Source: Pseudomonas koreensis (GTDB taxonomy: Bacteria > Pseudomonadota > Gammaproteobacteria > Pseudomonadales > Pseudomonadaceae). From it: a stretch of 64,000 bases of DNA. The position numbers and the translations under genes are program-made. The notes below the pieces were generated by a model. It did no database searches. It worked only from the letters and a program-made list of their open reading frames with translations, and was not told where the DNA came from. The stretch lies in the NCBI RefSeq assembly GCF_025447595.1, contig NZ_JAOEJU010000027.1, positions 1 to 64,000 on the forward strand, read 5' to 3'. This document shows positions 1 through 9,106 of the stretch, one piece after another (the first letter of the stretch is position 1; each line of letters opens with the position of its first letter).

Positions 1-273
1 GAACTGACACTGGTCGGCGGTGGCAGCTTCATCAAGATCGATGGCGGCGGCGTGACCATGAGCGGGCCGGCGATCAATATCAACTCCGGCGGTGGACCGG
101 GGAGCGGGACCGGTGCTGCACCGTTGATGCCGGGGCCGTTGAAGCAGGCGGATATGGATAAAGCCGGGAGTTTGTTGGTGCCGGCGCAGAGGCAGGCGTT
201 GATGCGAGGTACGCCTCGTTGTGAGATTTGTGAAAAGGCCGCCGCCGAATTTGCGAAGGGTTCCGCCACATGA
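1..273 (+). CDS. vgrG: VgrG, C-terminal end (partial)
   Basis: This is the 3' end of a gene whose start lies before the window; the frame is open from base 1 to the TGA at 271-273. The glycine-rich repeats (GGGSFIKIDGGGVTMSG and then ININSGGG) are the typical end of the VgrG beta-helix spike, which forms the tip of the type VI secretion needle and carries effectors. The last ~60 residues, including a CEIC pair, form a short tail beyond the spike of the kind that often serves as an adaptor or effector docking site. The stop overlaps the next start (ATGA), so translation is probably coupled to the DUF4123 gene. Only about 90 residues are visible, so the VgrG subtype cannot be judged. Confidence 0.85.
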   Translation, partial: ELTLVGGGSFIKIDGGGVTMSGPAININSGGGPGSGTGAAPLMPGPLKQADMDKAGSLLVPAQRQALMRGTPRCEICEKAAAEFAKGSAT

Positions 274-1157
274 GCAATCTTTCTAACGCAAATTTTTTGC
301 TGATTGATGGGGTCCTGCGCCCCAACGCAATCGCTAGTTTGTATCAGCGTGGAGAGCCGTTGGAAATCGAACCGTTGTACGTGGGAACTCGCTGGACTGA
401 ACTGAACGATTTAGGGCCCATTTTGGTAAAGCCACAAGGTGGCTCAACAATTCTCCAAGACTGGCAGCAAAACCATCTGTCTCATTTGGACTCTTGCCCA
501 TTGTACAGTCCAGCCTCACTCAGTGACGTCGCAGATCATCTTCGACACTTTATCTGCCCACCAGACGTGAACGGCAACAGCGGCCTGCTACGTTTTGCAG
601 ACCCTATAGTCACTTACCACTGGCTCTCCAGCTACGGGTCCGAACATCTCAGTCACGTATTGGGGCCGATCAAAACGATATGGGTAAAGACGCCGATCCA
701 TACTTGGCAGCGGGAGGGCGCTTCACAAATTGAATCGTTCGCATGCCCAATGTCAAAAGAGACTCGTGACAAAAAATTTGCCCTGCTTGGAGAGCAACAA
801 CTCACAGCACTTGAACTTGCATATAGGTGGCAGTTCAAAGAGCGCCTATATGCGTGGTTGGAGACCCGGAATCGCGCAACCTTTTCCCTGTTGAACAGCA
901 ATCAAACGGAATGGTGGCTTGAACATGTTTTAGAAAGTGGCACTGCCTGGGGACTGGTCAGTGAGCGAGGATTGGTAACATGGGCAGAAACCTGCGTTGA
1001 TTGGGGACGAGACTTCGCCGAACGCCTTGATAGCCCCTACCAGGAATGGTTGACCCAGAACCCCGAAAATGGGCGCCTCGCACCCGAATTGCGCATCGAA
1101 GCACTGGATGATTATCGCCACCAAAGGCTGGAAGCAAAGGACACTGCAAATGGCTGA
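270..1157 (+). CDS. DUF4123 domain protein, T6SS effector adaptor/chaperone
   Basis: The product has 295 residues, and its N-terminal half reads as a DUF4123 domain (opening FLLIDGVLRPNAI, then YVGTRWTEL and the following GP-LV strand). Members of this family (Tap-1/TEC) bind a cognate effector and load it on VgrG without being secreted themselves. The gene overlaps vgrG by 4 nt upstream and the effector gene by 8 nt downstream, so the order is VgrG-adaptor-effector. No signal peptide or membrane segment is visible. The C-terminal ~130 residues are less conserved and probably recognise the specific cargo. Base composition is lower in GC than the housekeeping genes further right, which fits a module that moves with its effector. 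Confidence 0.85.
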   Translation: MSNLSNANFLLIDGVLRPNAIASLYQRGEPLEIEPLYVGTRWTELNDLGPILVKPQGGSTILQDWQQNHLSHLDSCPLYSPASLSDVADHLRHFICPPDVNGNSGLLRFADPIVTYHWLSSYGSEHLSHVLGPIKTIWVKTPIHTWQREGASQIESFACPMSKETRDKKFALLGEQQLTALELAYRWQFKERLYAWLETRNRATFSLLNSNQTEWWLEHVLESGTAWGLVSERGLVTWAETCVDWGRDFAERLDSPYQEWLTQNPENGRLAPELRIEALDDYRHQRLEAKDTANG

Positions 1158-4100
1158 CAAAAACGGAACACTCCAACAACAGCGCAATGCGTCCTTCCCG
1201 ACGACTCCGGCCAAAGCCACCGGCGGCTGCCCTCTTAACGGACCAGATGTAGCAATCGTTCCGATGCGTTATGCGTTGGATCGCTCCCGGTACGATGAGA
1301 ACCCAGCAAAGCTTAAGCCATTAATGAAGTCTGGCAAGTGGGCTGTACTACCTGCACTGAAAACACGTAACTACACTTTGCGCCAGCTATACGACGGTTA
1401 TGTCTACGTTTACGACGAAACCGCAAAAACCTTTCACGAATACGAATTTTCCGCCACTCACGGTGTATTAACCCGAGTACAACTGAGTGACGCTGACACC
1501 GGTAAAGACGAGCGTAAAGCCTCCGGAGAAAGCAAAAGCCATCTGATATATCCGCGTAAGAACAAGCTGCATATTGCGTACTCTCCGGTTCAGTGGACTT
1601 GGCGTGTATGCGAGCATATGAGATCAAATCCTGGCAGCCGTAAACAGTGGATGAAAACCCTCGACCTGCCGAGCTATTGCATCAGCATGTCAGCGGCTGA
1701 AACCTTACCTCTGGTGTCGCTTGCTGACGCAGTTGCCGATGTTGATAAGGGAGCAGTAATTTCCGATAAACGACTCGCTGACTCAGCCATTCCACCCTAT
1801 GCGACCGAAGGTAAATCGAACGGCAAAGCGATTTTCAGCACATTGGCAGCTGATACTTATTGGACAGGTAGTGTACCTGACAAAGAAAGTGCTCTAGCCA
1901 TTGTTCTAGATGATCCAATAGCCATTTTGAATGACATCGGGATGCAATTAGCTGCCGATCAAGCCGCTTATGAGGGCTGGAAGCAAAAACACGAACATAA
2001 AATACAGATTGCTCAAACAGTGGAGGCGTTGTGCGGTGCAAGCGTGGCCCCGGACAAACTGCCAGCATCTATCCGTGGGGACGCGTCGAAAACACGGGAA
2101 TTCCAACGGGATTTGGATGCTTATTATGCTCAAAGAGAGCATGAAAATACTCAATCCGTTCTTAGCGCCATGGGTGGCACAAACACGGCTATCACATTGC
2201 CGGGAAGCTTCAAGTCCTTTGAAATGGCGGATGCAATCAAATCAAAATATGGTCAGTCTCCAACGGAATCTGACTATCAGGCTTGGTCTGATCGAAGTAA
2301 ATGGCGACGCGAAATTGATCTTGATGGAGCCCACGCTTATATCCAGACCTATCAAGGCGATGGTGAAGCTCTGCTTAAAAACATTCATAACACCCAGAAT
2401 GACTTTCAAGCCCTGGCCAAATACGTAGGCAACGACCCTCTACGATTGTTCATCGACACTACGAACAAGAAACAGCTTTTATACCTCCAGGAGACAGTGG
2501 CGAGTCTCCTCTCAATATACTGCCAAGACGCAAACTCGAGTATTTGGCTTTCAAAAGAAGACGCTAATGCAGAAAGTCTCTTCGGCACTGTTCGGTATGG
2601 TTTTTCACCTGCTCTGAAAGACGCTTTGGATACACAAGCCAATCTTTTGCTTAATGGCATGGGGGACATGACCACACTTGCAACGAGAGTTGGTGAATTT
2701 AACAGTGTACTGAACCAGGAGGGGTTCGCTGAAAAGCCCTGGATGCAGGCATTAAAAAAGCCTGTTCAAGACACGTTCAAAGCTTTGCGTGAACTAGCGA
2801 GCAAAGAAGGTAAAGCAACTGCAGAGTCCATTCTGATAGCACTGATCCCATCAGATAGCCGAATGGCCTTGGGAAAAAACCAGAACATCAGCGCTCTCAT
2901 TAGAAACCTAATGATCGGACAAGTTTTAATTAACTCACCAGATCGCCCAGCGATTGATGTAAAAGTTTCTGAAAAGCTCAGGACCTGGAAAAACGAATGG
3001 CTCTTGTTGAACAAAAAAATTGCTGATACACGTAAACAGTGGATCTATCCGGACCGACCTGGAAAACGAAAGAATCTCGCTCGCGTACTGCAGCAGCAGG
3101 AAGCAAAGCTGCAAATGCATGAATTGAACATGCCAGGAATACTCGACTACCAAAACAACAAGTACGCGGAACTACTAAGAGAAGAAATCAAGAATTTTGC
3201 CTCCTCCCGTGCAGACGTCGTGAAAAACTGGCAAGCAAAAGCCAAAGCCTGGAGCGAAAAGTGGGGATTGAATGCAGGAGCAATAGTTTGGGGCGTAGTG
3301 CTGCTGAACTTTATAAACACCGCCCTCACTTACCGCGACCTTACAAAAGACGGCCAGTTCAGTAAAAAAGACGTCGCCAAAATAAGCTACGGGTTGGGAT
3401 ACAGCTTCAACTTATTGATGGCGGTTTTTGTCGAAACTCCTTGGAAAACGATAAAAAATGCGGCCCCGGTTTTAATTGACGAAGTGGAAGTCGGAATATT
3501 AAGCAGATCAGCAGCGTTCTGGACGGCAGAAGGCAAGGCAGCGTGGGCAGCGACTGTCCGTGCTTTTAGCCGAAGAATGGTCGCAATGGGGGCATTTGCA
3601 GTCATTTCCACAATTCTCGAGATATGGGACATCCAAGACGATTATGGAAACGCGAGAAGTTCCGAGGAAAAGGCCGCAATGTGGGTGAAAGGCCTCGCCG
3701 TATTTGGAATGGGAATCGCAGGGATTGCACAGTTACTTACAGGAGTAACACTTGCAGGTGACATGGTTGTATTAGTCATGAATCCTTGGTTTGCAGTTGC
3801 GATGCTGGTACTTGGCGCTGTCTATTTGGCAGCGACGCTGGCACTTAATTATTTCAAATCGGACGGTGTGGGCTGGTGGTTGCGAAAATGTTGTTGGTCA
3901 CGCTCAAAAGAGTTGCAGTACCAGTCTACTCTTGAAGGCCAAGCGGAGGAAAAGCGTGCTCTGCTGGAAATTCAACTAAGCCCACAGATCTACGTTAAGA
4001 GCACCTTCGATACCAGGCGCGTATTCAGAGGAAGATTTGGATATCAAAACGAAGAAATACTGAATGGAGCTTGGGTACATCTTCGATTGCCAAGTGCAGT

Positions 4101-4539
4101 ACGCGGTCAACTCATCCAATTTAATGTGATCGATAGCAAACGTATTCTACCCCTGCTACCTGTTAGAAAAATGGATGATCCTGTACAAGATCCGTTTCTG
4201 GACAAAGGGCAATTTACGAGCACCAGTGCATTTGGCACAGACACAAACTCACCATACACTGCGGATGTACGCGCTGCGCGCTTTCCGCCAATGCCTGCCT
4301 CCGGCCAAGACATTGTCTGGCGGACATGGATCCCGGTTGACAAAAGTGCTGACTTTATTGAATTGCAAATTTGGTATCCTACAAACGTTTTAGCAGCTGG
4401 CGTTGAAGATCAAGGTTACCTCTACCAATTAGAGCTTGACAAAGTAGGAAGCACCTCCGTCGACGGGCTGAGCATTACAGAGCTTCAAGTAAAATCTGTT
4501 AGTCGTAAAGGCGCGATGATCCTGGCCGTAGCGGAATAA
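1150..4539 (+). CDS. VasX-type (BTH_I2691-like) pore-forming T6SS effector
   Basis: The product has 1129 residues counted from ATG 1150, where the MADKNG start overlaps the adaptor stop; an upstream in-frame ATG at 1069 lies deep in the adaptor gene and is less likely. The N-terminus carries the VasX_N-type signature (C27-PLNGPDVAIVPMRYALD), followed by a long hydrophilic alpha-helical middle region. A cluster of hydrophobic segments follows at about residues 705-730, 745-765, 810-827, 848-870 and 872-905, and the soluble tail runs from about 906 to 1129. This architecture is that of colicin-like effectors that insert into the target inner membrane and dissipate the potential. It lies directly behind a DUF4123 adaptor and before a small membrane protein that is the natural immunity candidate. 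Codon use is AT-richer than in the core genes. The family call is strong; pore formation is inferred from the family. Confidence 0.85.
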   Translation: MADKNGTLQQQRNASFPTTPAKATGGCPLNGPDVAIVPMRYALDRSRYDENPAKLKPLMKSGKWAVLPALKTRNYTLRQLYDGYVYVYDETAKTFHEYEFSATHGVLTRVQLSDADTGKDERKASGESKSHLIYPRKNKLHIAYSPVQWTWRVCEHMRSNPGSRKQWMKTLDLPSYCISMSAAETLPLVSLADAVADVDKGAVISDKRLADSAIPPYATEGKSNGKAIFSTLAADTYWTGSVPDKESALAIVLDDPIAILNDIGMQLAADQAAYEGWKQKHEHKIQIAQTVEALCGASVAPDKLPASIRGDASKTREFQRDLDAYYAQREHENTQSVLSAMGGTNTAITLPGSFKSFEMADAIKSKYGQSPTESDYQAWSDRSKWRREIDLDGAHAYIQTYQGDGEALLKNIHNTQNDFQALAKYVGNDPLRLFIDTTNKKQLLYLQETVASLLSIYCQDANSSIWLSKEDANAESLFGTVRYGFSPALKDALDTQANLLLNGMGDMTTLATRVGEFNSVLNQEGFAEKPWMQALKKPVQDTFKALRELASKEGKATAESILIALIPSDSRMALGKNQNISALIRNLMIGQVLINSPDRPAIDVKVSEKLRTWKNEWLLLNKKIADTRKQWIYPDRPGKRKNLARVLQQQEAKLQMHELNMPGILDYQNNKYAELLREEIKNFASSRADVVKNWQAKAKAWSEKWGLNAGAIVWGVVLLNFINTALTYRDLTKDGQFSKKDVAKISYGLGYSFNLLMAVFVETPWKTIKNAAPVLIDEVEVGILSRSAAFWTAEGKAAWAATVRAFSRRMVAMGAFAVISTILEIWDIQDDYGNARSSEEKAAMWVKGLAVFGMGIAGIAQLLTGVTLAGDMVVLVMNPWFAVAMLVLGAVYLAATLALNYFKSDGVGWWLRKCCWSRSKELQYQSTLEGQAEEKRALLEIQLSPQIYVKSTFDTRRVFRGRFGYQNEEILNGAWVHLRLPSAVRGQLIQFNVIDSKRILPLLPVRKMDDPVQDPFLDKGQFTSTSAFGTDTNSPYTADVRAARFPPMPASGQDIVWRTWIPVDKSADFIELQIWYPTNVLAAGVEDQGYLYQLELDKVGSTSVDGLSITELQVKSVSRKGAMILAVAE

Positions 4540-4546
4540 TACGAAC

Positions 4547-5263
4547 ATGACAAAACCCAGTGACAACTCATTCAACCAGACTCCATGCCGAGCCGTTGAA
4601 GAAAAATCAAATGCACATGAACGCGTCCTTATGGAATGGTCGGCAAAAACAATAAAATCTCCACCTAAAGAAATCATGAAAGCACAGCTCTGGCTCTTTG
4701 CTGGCGCGACGCTAATGAATATTTTTGTAACAGCCATCACTTGGAACAACCTGCCACAATATATGCTTGGACTTTTGTCGGCGTATGTATTTTCGTACGC
4801 ACTAACCATCTACTTCATACTTATATTACGCCAAAAAACAGTATTCAATTACTCCATTACAGAGAACTATGGAAAAGTCGAATATTTTCGGTATTATCCA
4901 GAGTCTTCCGGAACCATCTTCAAAAGCCTCGCTATTTTTATAATATTATTTTTCTCAGGCGTTGCGATTTATACAGGATCCTTAGCCTTTATGATCGGCC
5001 CGGCAGCTATGGCGCTAGGAGCAGCAAAATTCCTTCTCGGCTGGAAAAACAAAATAACCAACTCGCGCAGCTCCCCTTGGGCGGAATACAATTTTGTAAC
5101 TGTAGATCGGTCTAGACTCATGATAGTCACCCATAGAACCAACCAATCAGTGGGATTCGAAGCACGCTTCCAAGAAACGGCTACATTCGATCGTTACTTG
5201 AACATTTTAAAAGCAGTACTACCAAACAGCGCCATATATACAGAAAAAGGCTGGCAATGGTGA
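4547..5263 (+). CDS. Probable membrane immunity protein for the adjacent T6SS effector
   Basis: The product has 238 residues and starts 7 nt after the effector stop. I see two hydrophobic blocks: about residues 45-95 (LWLFAGATLMNIFVTAI, then LGLLSAYVFSYALTIYFIL) and 125-165 (SLAIFIILFFSGVAIYTG, then MIGPAAMALGAAKFLL). That gives about four membrane segments with soluble ends. I do not recognise a named domain. Immunity proteins against VasX-like pore formers (TsiV2 is the known example) are small inner-membrane proteins encoded immediately downstream, so position and topology both support that role. The gene is AT-rich like the effector and is followed by a terminator, which closes the module. 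Confidence 0.65.
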   Translation: MTKPSDNSFNQTPCRAVEEKSNAHERVLMEWSAKTIKSPPKEIMKAQLWLFAGATLMNIFVTAITWNNLPQYMLGLLSAYVFSYALTIYFILILRQKTVFNYSITENYGKVEYFRYYPESSGTIFKSLAIFIILFFSGVAIYTGSLAFMIGPAAMALGAAKFLLGWKNKITNSRSSPWAEYNFVTVDRSRLMIVTHRTNQSVGFEARFQETATFDRYLNILKAVLPNSAIYTEKGWQW

Positions 5264-5323
5264 TTATTGAAAACTTCATGATTACACTGACTGCTTATCT
5301 AAATATATAAATAACAGAAAGAT

Positions 5324-5363
5324 GGCAGATCCATTTTCTAGCAAATAGATCTGCCACCTTTTT
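5324..5363 (+). terminator. Rho-independent terminator of the T6SS payload operon
   Basis: GGCAGATC (5324-5331) pairs with GATCTGCC (5348-5355), and the stem can continue through ATTT/AAAT after a C-A mismatch, leaving a 6-nt loop. A T-rich tail (CTTTTTC) follows. It lies 60 nt after the immunity-protein stop. Confidence 0.75.
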
Positions 5364-5568
5364 CTTCTACATCCTCGCCGAATCGGCTCACCGCAAGGGC
5401 CGTCCCGTTCTGCCAGAACTGGTTCAAGCCTGGTCGCAGCAACTGCCGCCGGAGCAGTGGGCCAAACCCAGTGCGGCACTGGTGAAAGCCAATCAGTTGG
5501 TCAAAAGCGCTATGGACAAGAAAGGCGCGACCTTTGTCGAGGCTTGCAAAGCCGCAGGTTTGCACTGA
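5356..5568 (+). pseudogene. 3' remnant of an unrecognised GC-rich gene
   Basis: A frame ending at the TGA 5566-5568 encodes about 70 plausible residues (beginning FFFYILAESAHRKGRPVLPE and ending FVEACKAAGLH). There is no start codon with a Shine-Dalgarno sequence, and the frame closes a short way upstream at the TAA 5308-5310. Codon use is GC-rich, like the core genes to the right and unlike the AT-rich effector and immunity genes to the left. The readable stretch begins where the terminator hairpin ends. I read it as the tail of a gene whose 5' part was replaced when the payload module arrived. I do not recognise the parent family. Confidence 0.5.
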
Positions 5569-5574
5569 AGAAAA

Positions 5575-5604
5575 CCCGGCGAGCGGTGCTAGCCCCTCGC
5601 CGGG
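5575..5604 (-). terminator. Terminator downstream of the DUF533 gene
   Basis: CCCGGCGAG (5575-5583) and CTCGCCGGG (5596-5604) form a 9-bp stem. Read on the minus strand it is followed by TTTTCTTC, so it ends the DUF533 transcript 20 nt after that stop. It may also stop transcription from the left. Confidence 0.65.
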
Positions 5605-5623
5605 GATTCATCAAGTCTTTCGG

Positions 5624-6346
5624 TTACGCAACAGCCACCCTCACCTGCCTCTCCAACTCAACCTTCAACCCCGGCTCCAGCTTCAACTGCCGCGCCAGTT
5701 CGTCCAGATAGCTCTTCTCCATGAAGTTCTCCTCATCCACCATCATCACGCTCGCCACGTACATCTCGGCCGCCATCTCCGGCGTGCTTGCCGCGCGGGC
5801 GACGTCGGTGGGGTCGAGGGGTTTGTTGAGTTCGGCATGGAGCCAGTGTTTGAGCTCCTGATCGTTGTCGAGTTTGGTGAATTCGCCTTCGATCAGCTGG
5901 CGTTCGCGGTCGTCGATGTGGCCGTCGGCCTTGGCGGCGGCGACCAGGGCCTTGAGGATCGCCTGGCTGTGTTGTTCGACTTGCGCCGGCGGCAGGCGAT
6001 CGAGGGTTTGCGGTTCGCTTTGCGGGGCGGTGCCTTTTTGGGCGTTCCAGTTGCCGTAGGCTTTGTAGGCGATCACGCCCAGTGCGGCGAGGCCACCGTA
6101 GATGGCGACTTTACCGCCAACCTTGCGGGCCTTTTTGCTGCCCAGCAACAGGCCCATGGCGCCGGCTGCCAGGGCACCACCGCCTGCGCCTGACAGTAAA
6201 CCGCCGAGTGCGCCATTACTGGAAGATCCGCCCAGCAAGCCGCCCAAACCACCGGCAGCCGGTTTGTTCTGCGCCCCGCCGGCCTTGTTCTGCAGCAGAT
6301 CCTGGCCGGACTTGAGGAGTTGATCGAGCAATCCACGGGTGTTCAT
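5624..6346 (-). CDS. DUF533 / TerB-like protein (YebE family)
   Basis: The product has 240 residues. The N-terminus is a Gly/Ala-rich low-complexity region (repeats of GGLGGLL and GGLLSGAGGGALAAGA) containing a hydrophobic stretch at about residues 45-70 and another at 75-95, so membrane association is likely. The C-terminal half (about residues 125-235) is an all-helical TerB-like domain with the acidic motif AKADGHIDDRERQLIEGEF. The same domain occurs in tellurite-resistance TerB and in the E. coli inner-membrane protein YebE. Its biochemical role is unknown, so a direct role in tellurite resistance should not be assumed. It is a single gene with its own terminator, divergent from lysR across a 175-bp gap. 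Confidence 0.85.
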   Translation of the reverse strand: MNTRGLLDQLLKSGQDLLQNKAGGAQNKPAAGGLGGLLGGSSSNGALGGLLSGAGGGALAAGAMGLLLGSKKARKVGGKVAIYGGLAALGVIAYKAYGNWNAQKGTAPQSEPQTLDRLPPAQVEQHSQAILKALVAAAKADGHIDDRERQLIEGEFTKLDNDQELKHWLHAELNKPLDPTDVARAASTPEMAAEMYVASVMMVDEENFMEKSYLDELARQLKLEPGLKVELERQVRVAVA

Positions 6347-6521
6347 GTTCCGTCTCCAAACAGGGTTATCCGGATCAATAAGGCCCTCAGCCTAGTTCGA
6401 AAGTGCCCGTGACTTGGGTGCGAGTGTGCTTCCAGATGTTGCTTAGCCCGGAGCAGCCATTCGCGAAAATAGATATACACTCGAGGCAATCTATAAAAAC
6501 CGCCCACCGGGTAAACCTTCC

Positions 6522-7436
6522 ATGATGACCTTGCGTCAGATCCGCCATTTCATCGCAGTGGCCGAGACCGGCTCGATCTCCGCCGCCGCGCAAACCGCGT
6601 TCATTTCCCAATCGACCCTGACCCTGGCCATCCAGCAACTGGAGGAAGAAATCGGCGTCAGCCTGTTCAATCGCCACGCCAAGGGCATGACCCTTACTCA
6701 TCAGGGACATCAATTCCTACGCCAGGCGCACCTGATTCTGGCGACCGTGGACAACGCCAAACGCAGCCTGCAACAGAGCACCGATCAGGTCGCCGGACAG
6801 TTGATCGTCGGGGTGACCAGCCTGGTGGCCGGTTATTACCTGGCGGATTTACTGACCCGTTTCCAACGCGCCTATCCCAATGTCGAGATCCGGGTGATGG
6901 AGGACGAGCGGCCGTACATCGAGCATTTGCTGGTCAGCGGCGAGATCGATGTCGGGGTGCTGATCCTCTCCAACCTCGAAGACCGCCACGCCCTGCAGAC
7001 CGAAGTGCTGACCCACTCGCCGCACCGTCTGTGGCTGCCGGCCCAGCATCCGCTGCTGGAACACGACAGCATCAACCTCGCCGATGTCGCCCGGGAGCCG
7101 TTGATTCAGCTGAACGTCGACGAGATGGATCGCAACGCCCAACGTCTATGGCGCGGCGCCGGGCTGCAACCGAAGATCACCCTCAGAACCGCGTCCACCG
7201 AAGCAGTGCGAAGTCTGGTGGCGGCGGGATTGGGCGTGTCGATCCAGCCCGACATGACCTACCGTCCATGGTCGCTGGAAGGCGACATCATCGAAGCCCG
7301 GCCAATTGCCGACCTCAACCAGACCCTCGACGTCGGTCTGGCTTGGCGTCGCGGCACCGCGCGCCCCGCGCTGGTCGATCCTTTCCTGACCGTGGCCCGC
7401 GAACAGCCTCACGGCGGACGCAAGCCATCTATTTAA
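6522..7436 (+). CDS. LysR-family transcriptional regulator
   Basis: The product has 304 residues, normal for the family. The N-terminal winged helix-turn-helix is clear (LRQIRHFIAVAETGSISAAA, then SQSTLTLAIQQLEEEIGVSLF, residues ~4-60). A linker helix and a periplasmic-binding-like effector domain (~90-295) follow. Translation could start at the first or second of two adjacent ATGs. It lies 100 nt upstream of, and on the same strand as, the first aldehyde dehydrogenase of the polyamine/GABA region, which makes that cluster a plausible target. LysR proteins usually control a divergent gene, which here would be DUF533. The ligand is unknown. Confidence 0.9.
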   Translation: MMTLRQIRHFIAVAETGSISAAAQTAFISQSTLTLAIQQLEEEIGVSLFNRHAKGMTLTHQGHQFLRQAHLILATVDNAKRSLQQSTDQVAGQLIVGVTSLVAGYYLADLLTRFQRAYPNVEIRVMEDERPYIEHLLVSGEIDVGVLILSNLEDRHALQTEVLTHSPHRLWLPAQHPLLEHDSINLADVAREPLIQLNVDEMDRNAQRLWRGAGLQPKITLRTASTEAVRSLVAAGLGVSIQPDMTYRPWSLEGDIIEARPIADLNQTLDVGLAWRRGTARPALVDPFLTVAREQPHGGRKPSI

Positions 7437-7535
7437 TCGAATGCCACCTTCAGTATTTAGAATTTGTCGACCCCGGAGCCGCGCACTAGTCTTGCTGCAT
7501 CTAAAAGACGGTCGGCTCCCGGAACAGGGAGCAAC

Positions 7536-9023
7536 ATGGCCATACAAGAAAAGAGATCCCGGAAAATGGCTGGCGCGCAGACCCACATGCACACCGCGTT
7601 GCTGATCGACGGCGAACTGGTCGCCGGCCAGGGTTTTGTCGAACCGATCCTCAACCCGGCCACCGGCGAAGTCCTGACCCAGATCGCCGAAGCCAGCACC
7701 GAGCAAGTCGAAGCCGCCATCCTCGCCGCCCACCGCGCCTTTGCCGAGTGGTCGCGCACCACCCCGCAACAACGCTCGAATCTGCTGCTGGAAATCGCCA
7801 ACGCCGTCGAAAAGCACGCCGATCACCTCGCCCGCCTCGAAGCCCTGAACTGCGGCAAGCCTTTGCACCTGGCGCGTCAGGACGACTTGACCGCCACCGT
7901 CGATGTGTTTCGTTTTTTCGCTGGCGCCGTGCGTTGCCAGACCGGTCAGCTCAGCGGCGAATACGTGCCGGGCTACACCAGCATGGTGCGCCGCGATCCG
8001 ATTGGCGTGGTCGCCTCGATTGCACCGTGGAACTACCCGATCATGATGGCCGCGTGGAAGATCGCCCCGGCCCTCGCCGCCGGCAATACGCTGGTGTTCA
8101 AGCCGTCCGAGCACACGCCGCTGTCGATTCTGGCGCTGGCACCAGCGCTGGCCGAGATTCTGCCGCGCGGGGTGATCAACATCGTGTGCGGTGGCGGTGA
8201 AGGCGTTGGCAGTCACCTGGTCGGCCATCCGAAAGTGCGCATGGTGTCGCTGACCGGCGATATCGTCACTGGCCAGAAAATATTGCAGGCCGCCGCCAAA
8301 ACCCTCAAACGCACGCACCTCGAACTCGGCGGCAAGGCCCCGGTGATCGTGTGCAACGATGCGGATCTCAAAGCCGTTGTCGAAGGCGTGCGCACTTATG
8401 GTTATTACAACGCCGGGCAGGATTGCACGGCGGCTTGCCGGATCTACGCCCAGGCCGGGATTCACGACAAATTGGTCGCCGAACTCGGCGCAGCGGTCAG
8501 CAGTTTGCGCTTCGCCGGCAAACGCGACGCCGACAACGAGATTGGGCCGCTGATCAGCACCCGCCAGCGCGACCGCGTGGCCAGTTTCGTCGAGCGCGCC
8601 CTCGGCCAGCCGCACATCGAGCGGGTGACCGGAGCGGCCGTACATTCCGGCGCCGGGTTCTTCTATCAGCCGACGCTGCTGGCCGGTTGCAAACAGAGCG
8701 ATGAAATCGTCCAGCGCGAAGTGTTCGGCCCGGTGGTGACCGTGACCCGCTTCGACGAACTGGCGCAAGCGGTGGACTGGGCCAACGACTCGGAATACGG
8801 CCTCGCTTCGTCGGTCTGGACCCAGAATCTGGACAAGGCGATGCAGGTCGCCGCGCGCCTGCAATACGGCTGCACCTGGATCAACAGCCATTTCATGCTG
8901 GTCAGCGAAATGCCCCACGGAGGCCTGAAACGCTCCGGTTACGGCAAAGACTTATCCAGCGATTCGCTACAGGACTACAGCGTGGTGCGGCACATCATGG
9001 CCCGCCACGGCCAGCATCTCTGA
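7536..9023 (+). CDS. Gamma-aminobutyraldehyde dehydrogenase-like enzyme (PatD paralogue)
   Basis: This NAD(P)-dependent aldehyde dehydrogenase has 495 residues from ATG 7536, which has a good GGGAG ribosome site. ATG 7587 would give 478 residues, closer to the 474 of PatD, so the true start is uncertain. Conserved motifs are IAPWNYP, the catalytic Glu in LELGGKAP and the catalytic Cys in GQDCTAACR. It is strongly similar throughout to the second dehydrogenase at 13421. Both frame the YdcSTUV transporter, so the likely reaction is oxidation of 4-aminobutanal (from putrescine) to GABA or of a related amino-aldehyde. Substrate preference of the two copies cannot be told from sequence. Confidence 0.88.
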   Translation: MAIQEKRSRKMAGAQTHMHTALLIDGELVAGQGFVEPILNPATGEVLTQIAEASTEQVEAAILAAHRAFAEWSRTTPQQRSNLLLEIANAVEKHADHLARLEALNCGKPLHLARQDDLTATVDVFRFFAGAVRCQTGQLSGEYVPGYTSMVRRDPIGVVASIAPWNYPIMMAAWKIAPALAAGNTLVFKPSEHTPLSILALAPALAEILPRGVINIVCGGGEGVGSHLVGHPKVRMVSLTGDIVTGQKILQAAAKTLKRTHLELGGKAPVIVCNDADLKAVVEGVRTYGYYNAGQDCTAACRIYAQAGIHDKLVAELGAAVSSLRFAGKRDADNEIGPLISTRQRDRVASFVERALGQPHIERVTGAAVHSGAGFFYQPTLLAGCKQSDEIVQREVFGPVVTVTRFDELAQAVDWANDSEYGLASSVWTQNLDKAMQVAARLQYGCTWINSHFMLVSEMPHGGLKRSGYGKDLSSDSLQDYSVVRHIMARHGQHL

Positions 9024-9106
9024 CTACGCTAATAACAAGCCGACCACGGCCATGCTTCACCGCGTTCACAACTGCCCCGACCATAATTTAAAGAAGAGGG
9101 TTCACC

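Noticed and set aside
7146..8918. Long antisense open frames over the dehydrogenase genes (also at 13373-14842)
   Set aside because: Both lie opposite strongly supported ALDH genes and have no ribosome site or domain of their own.
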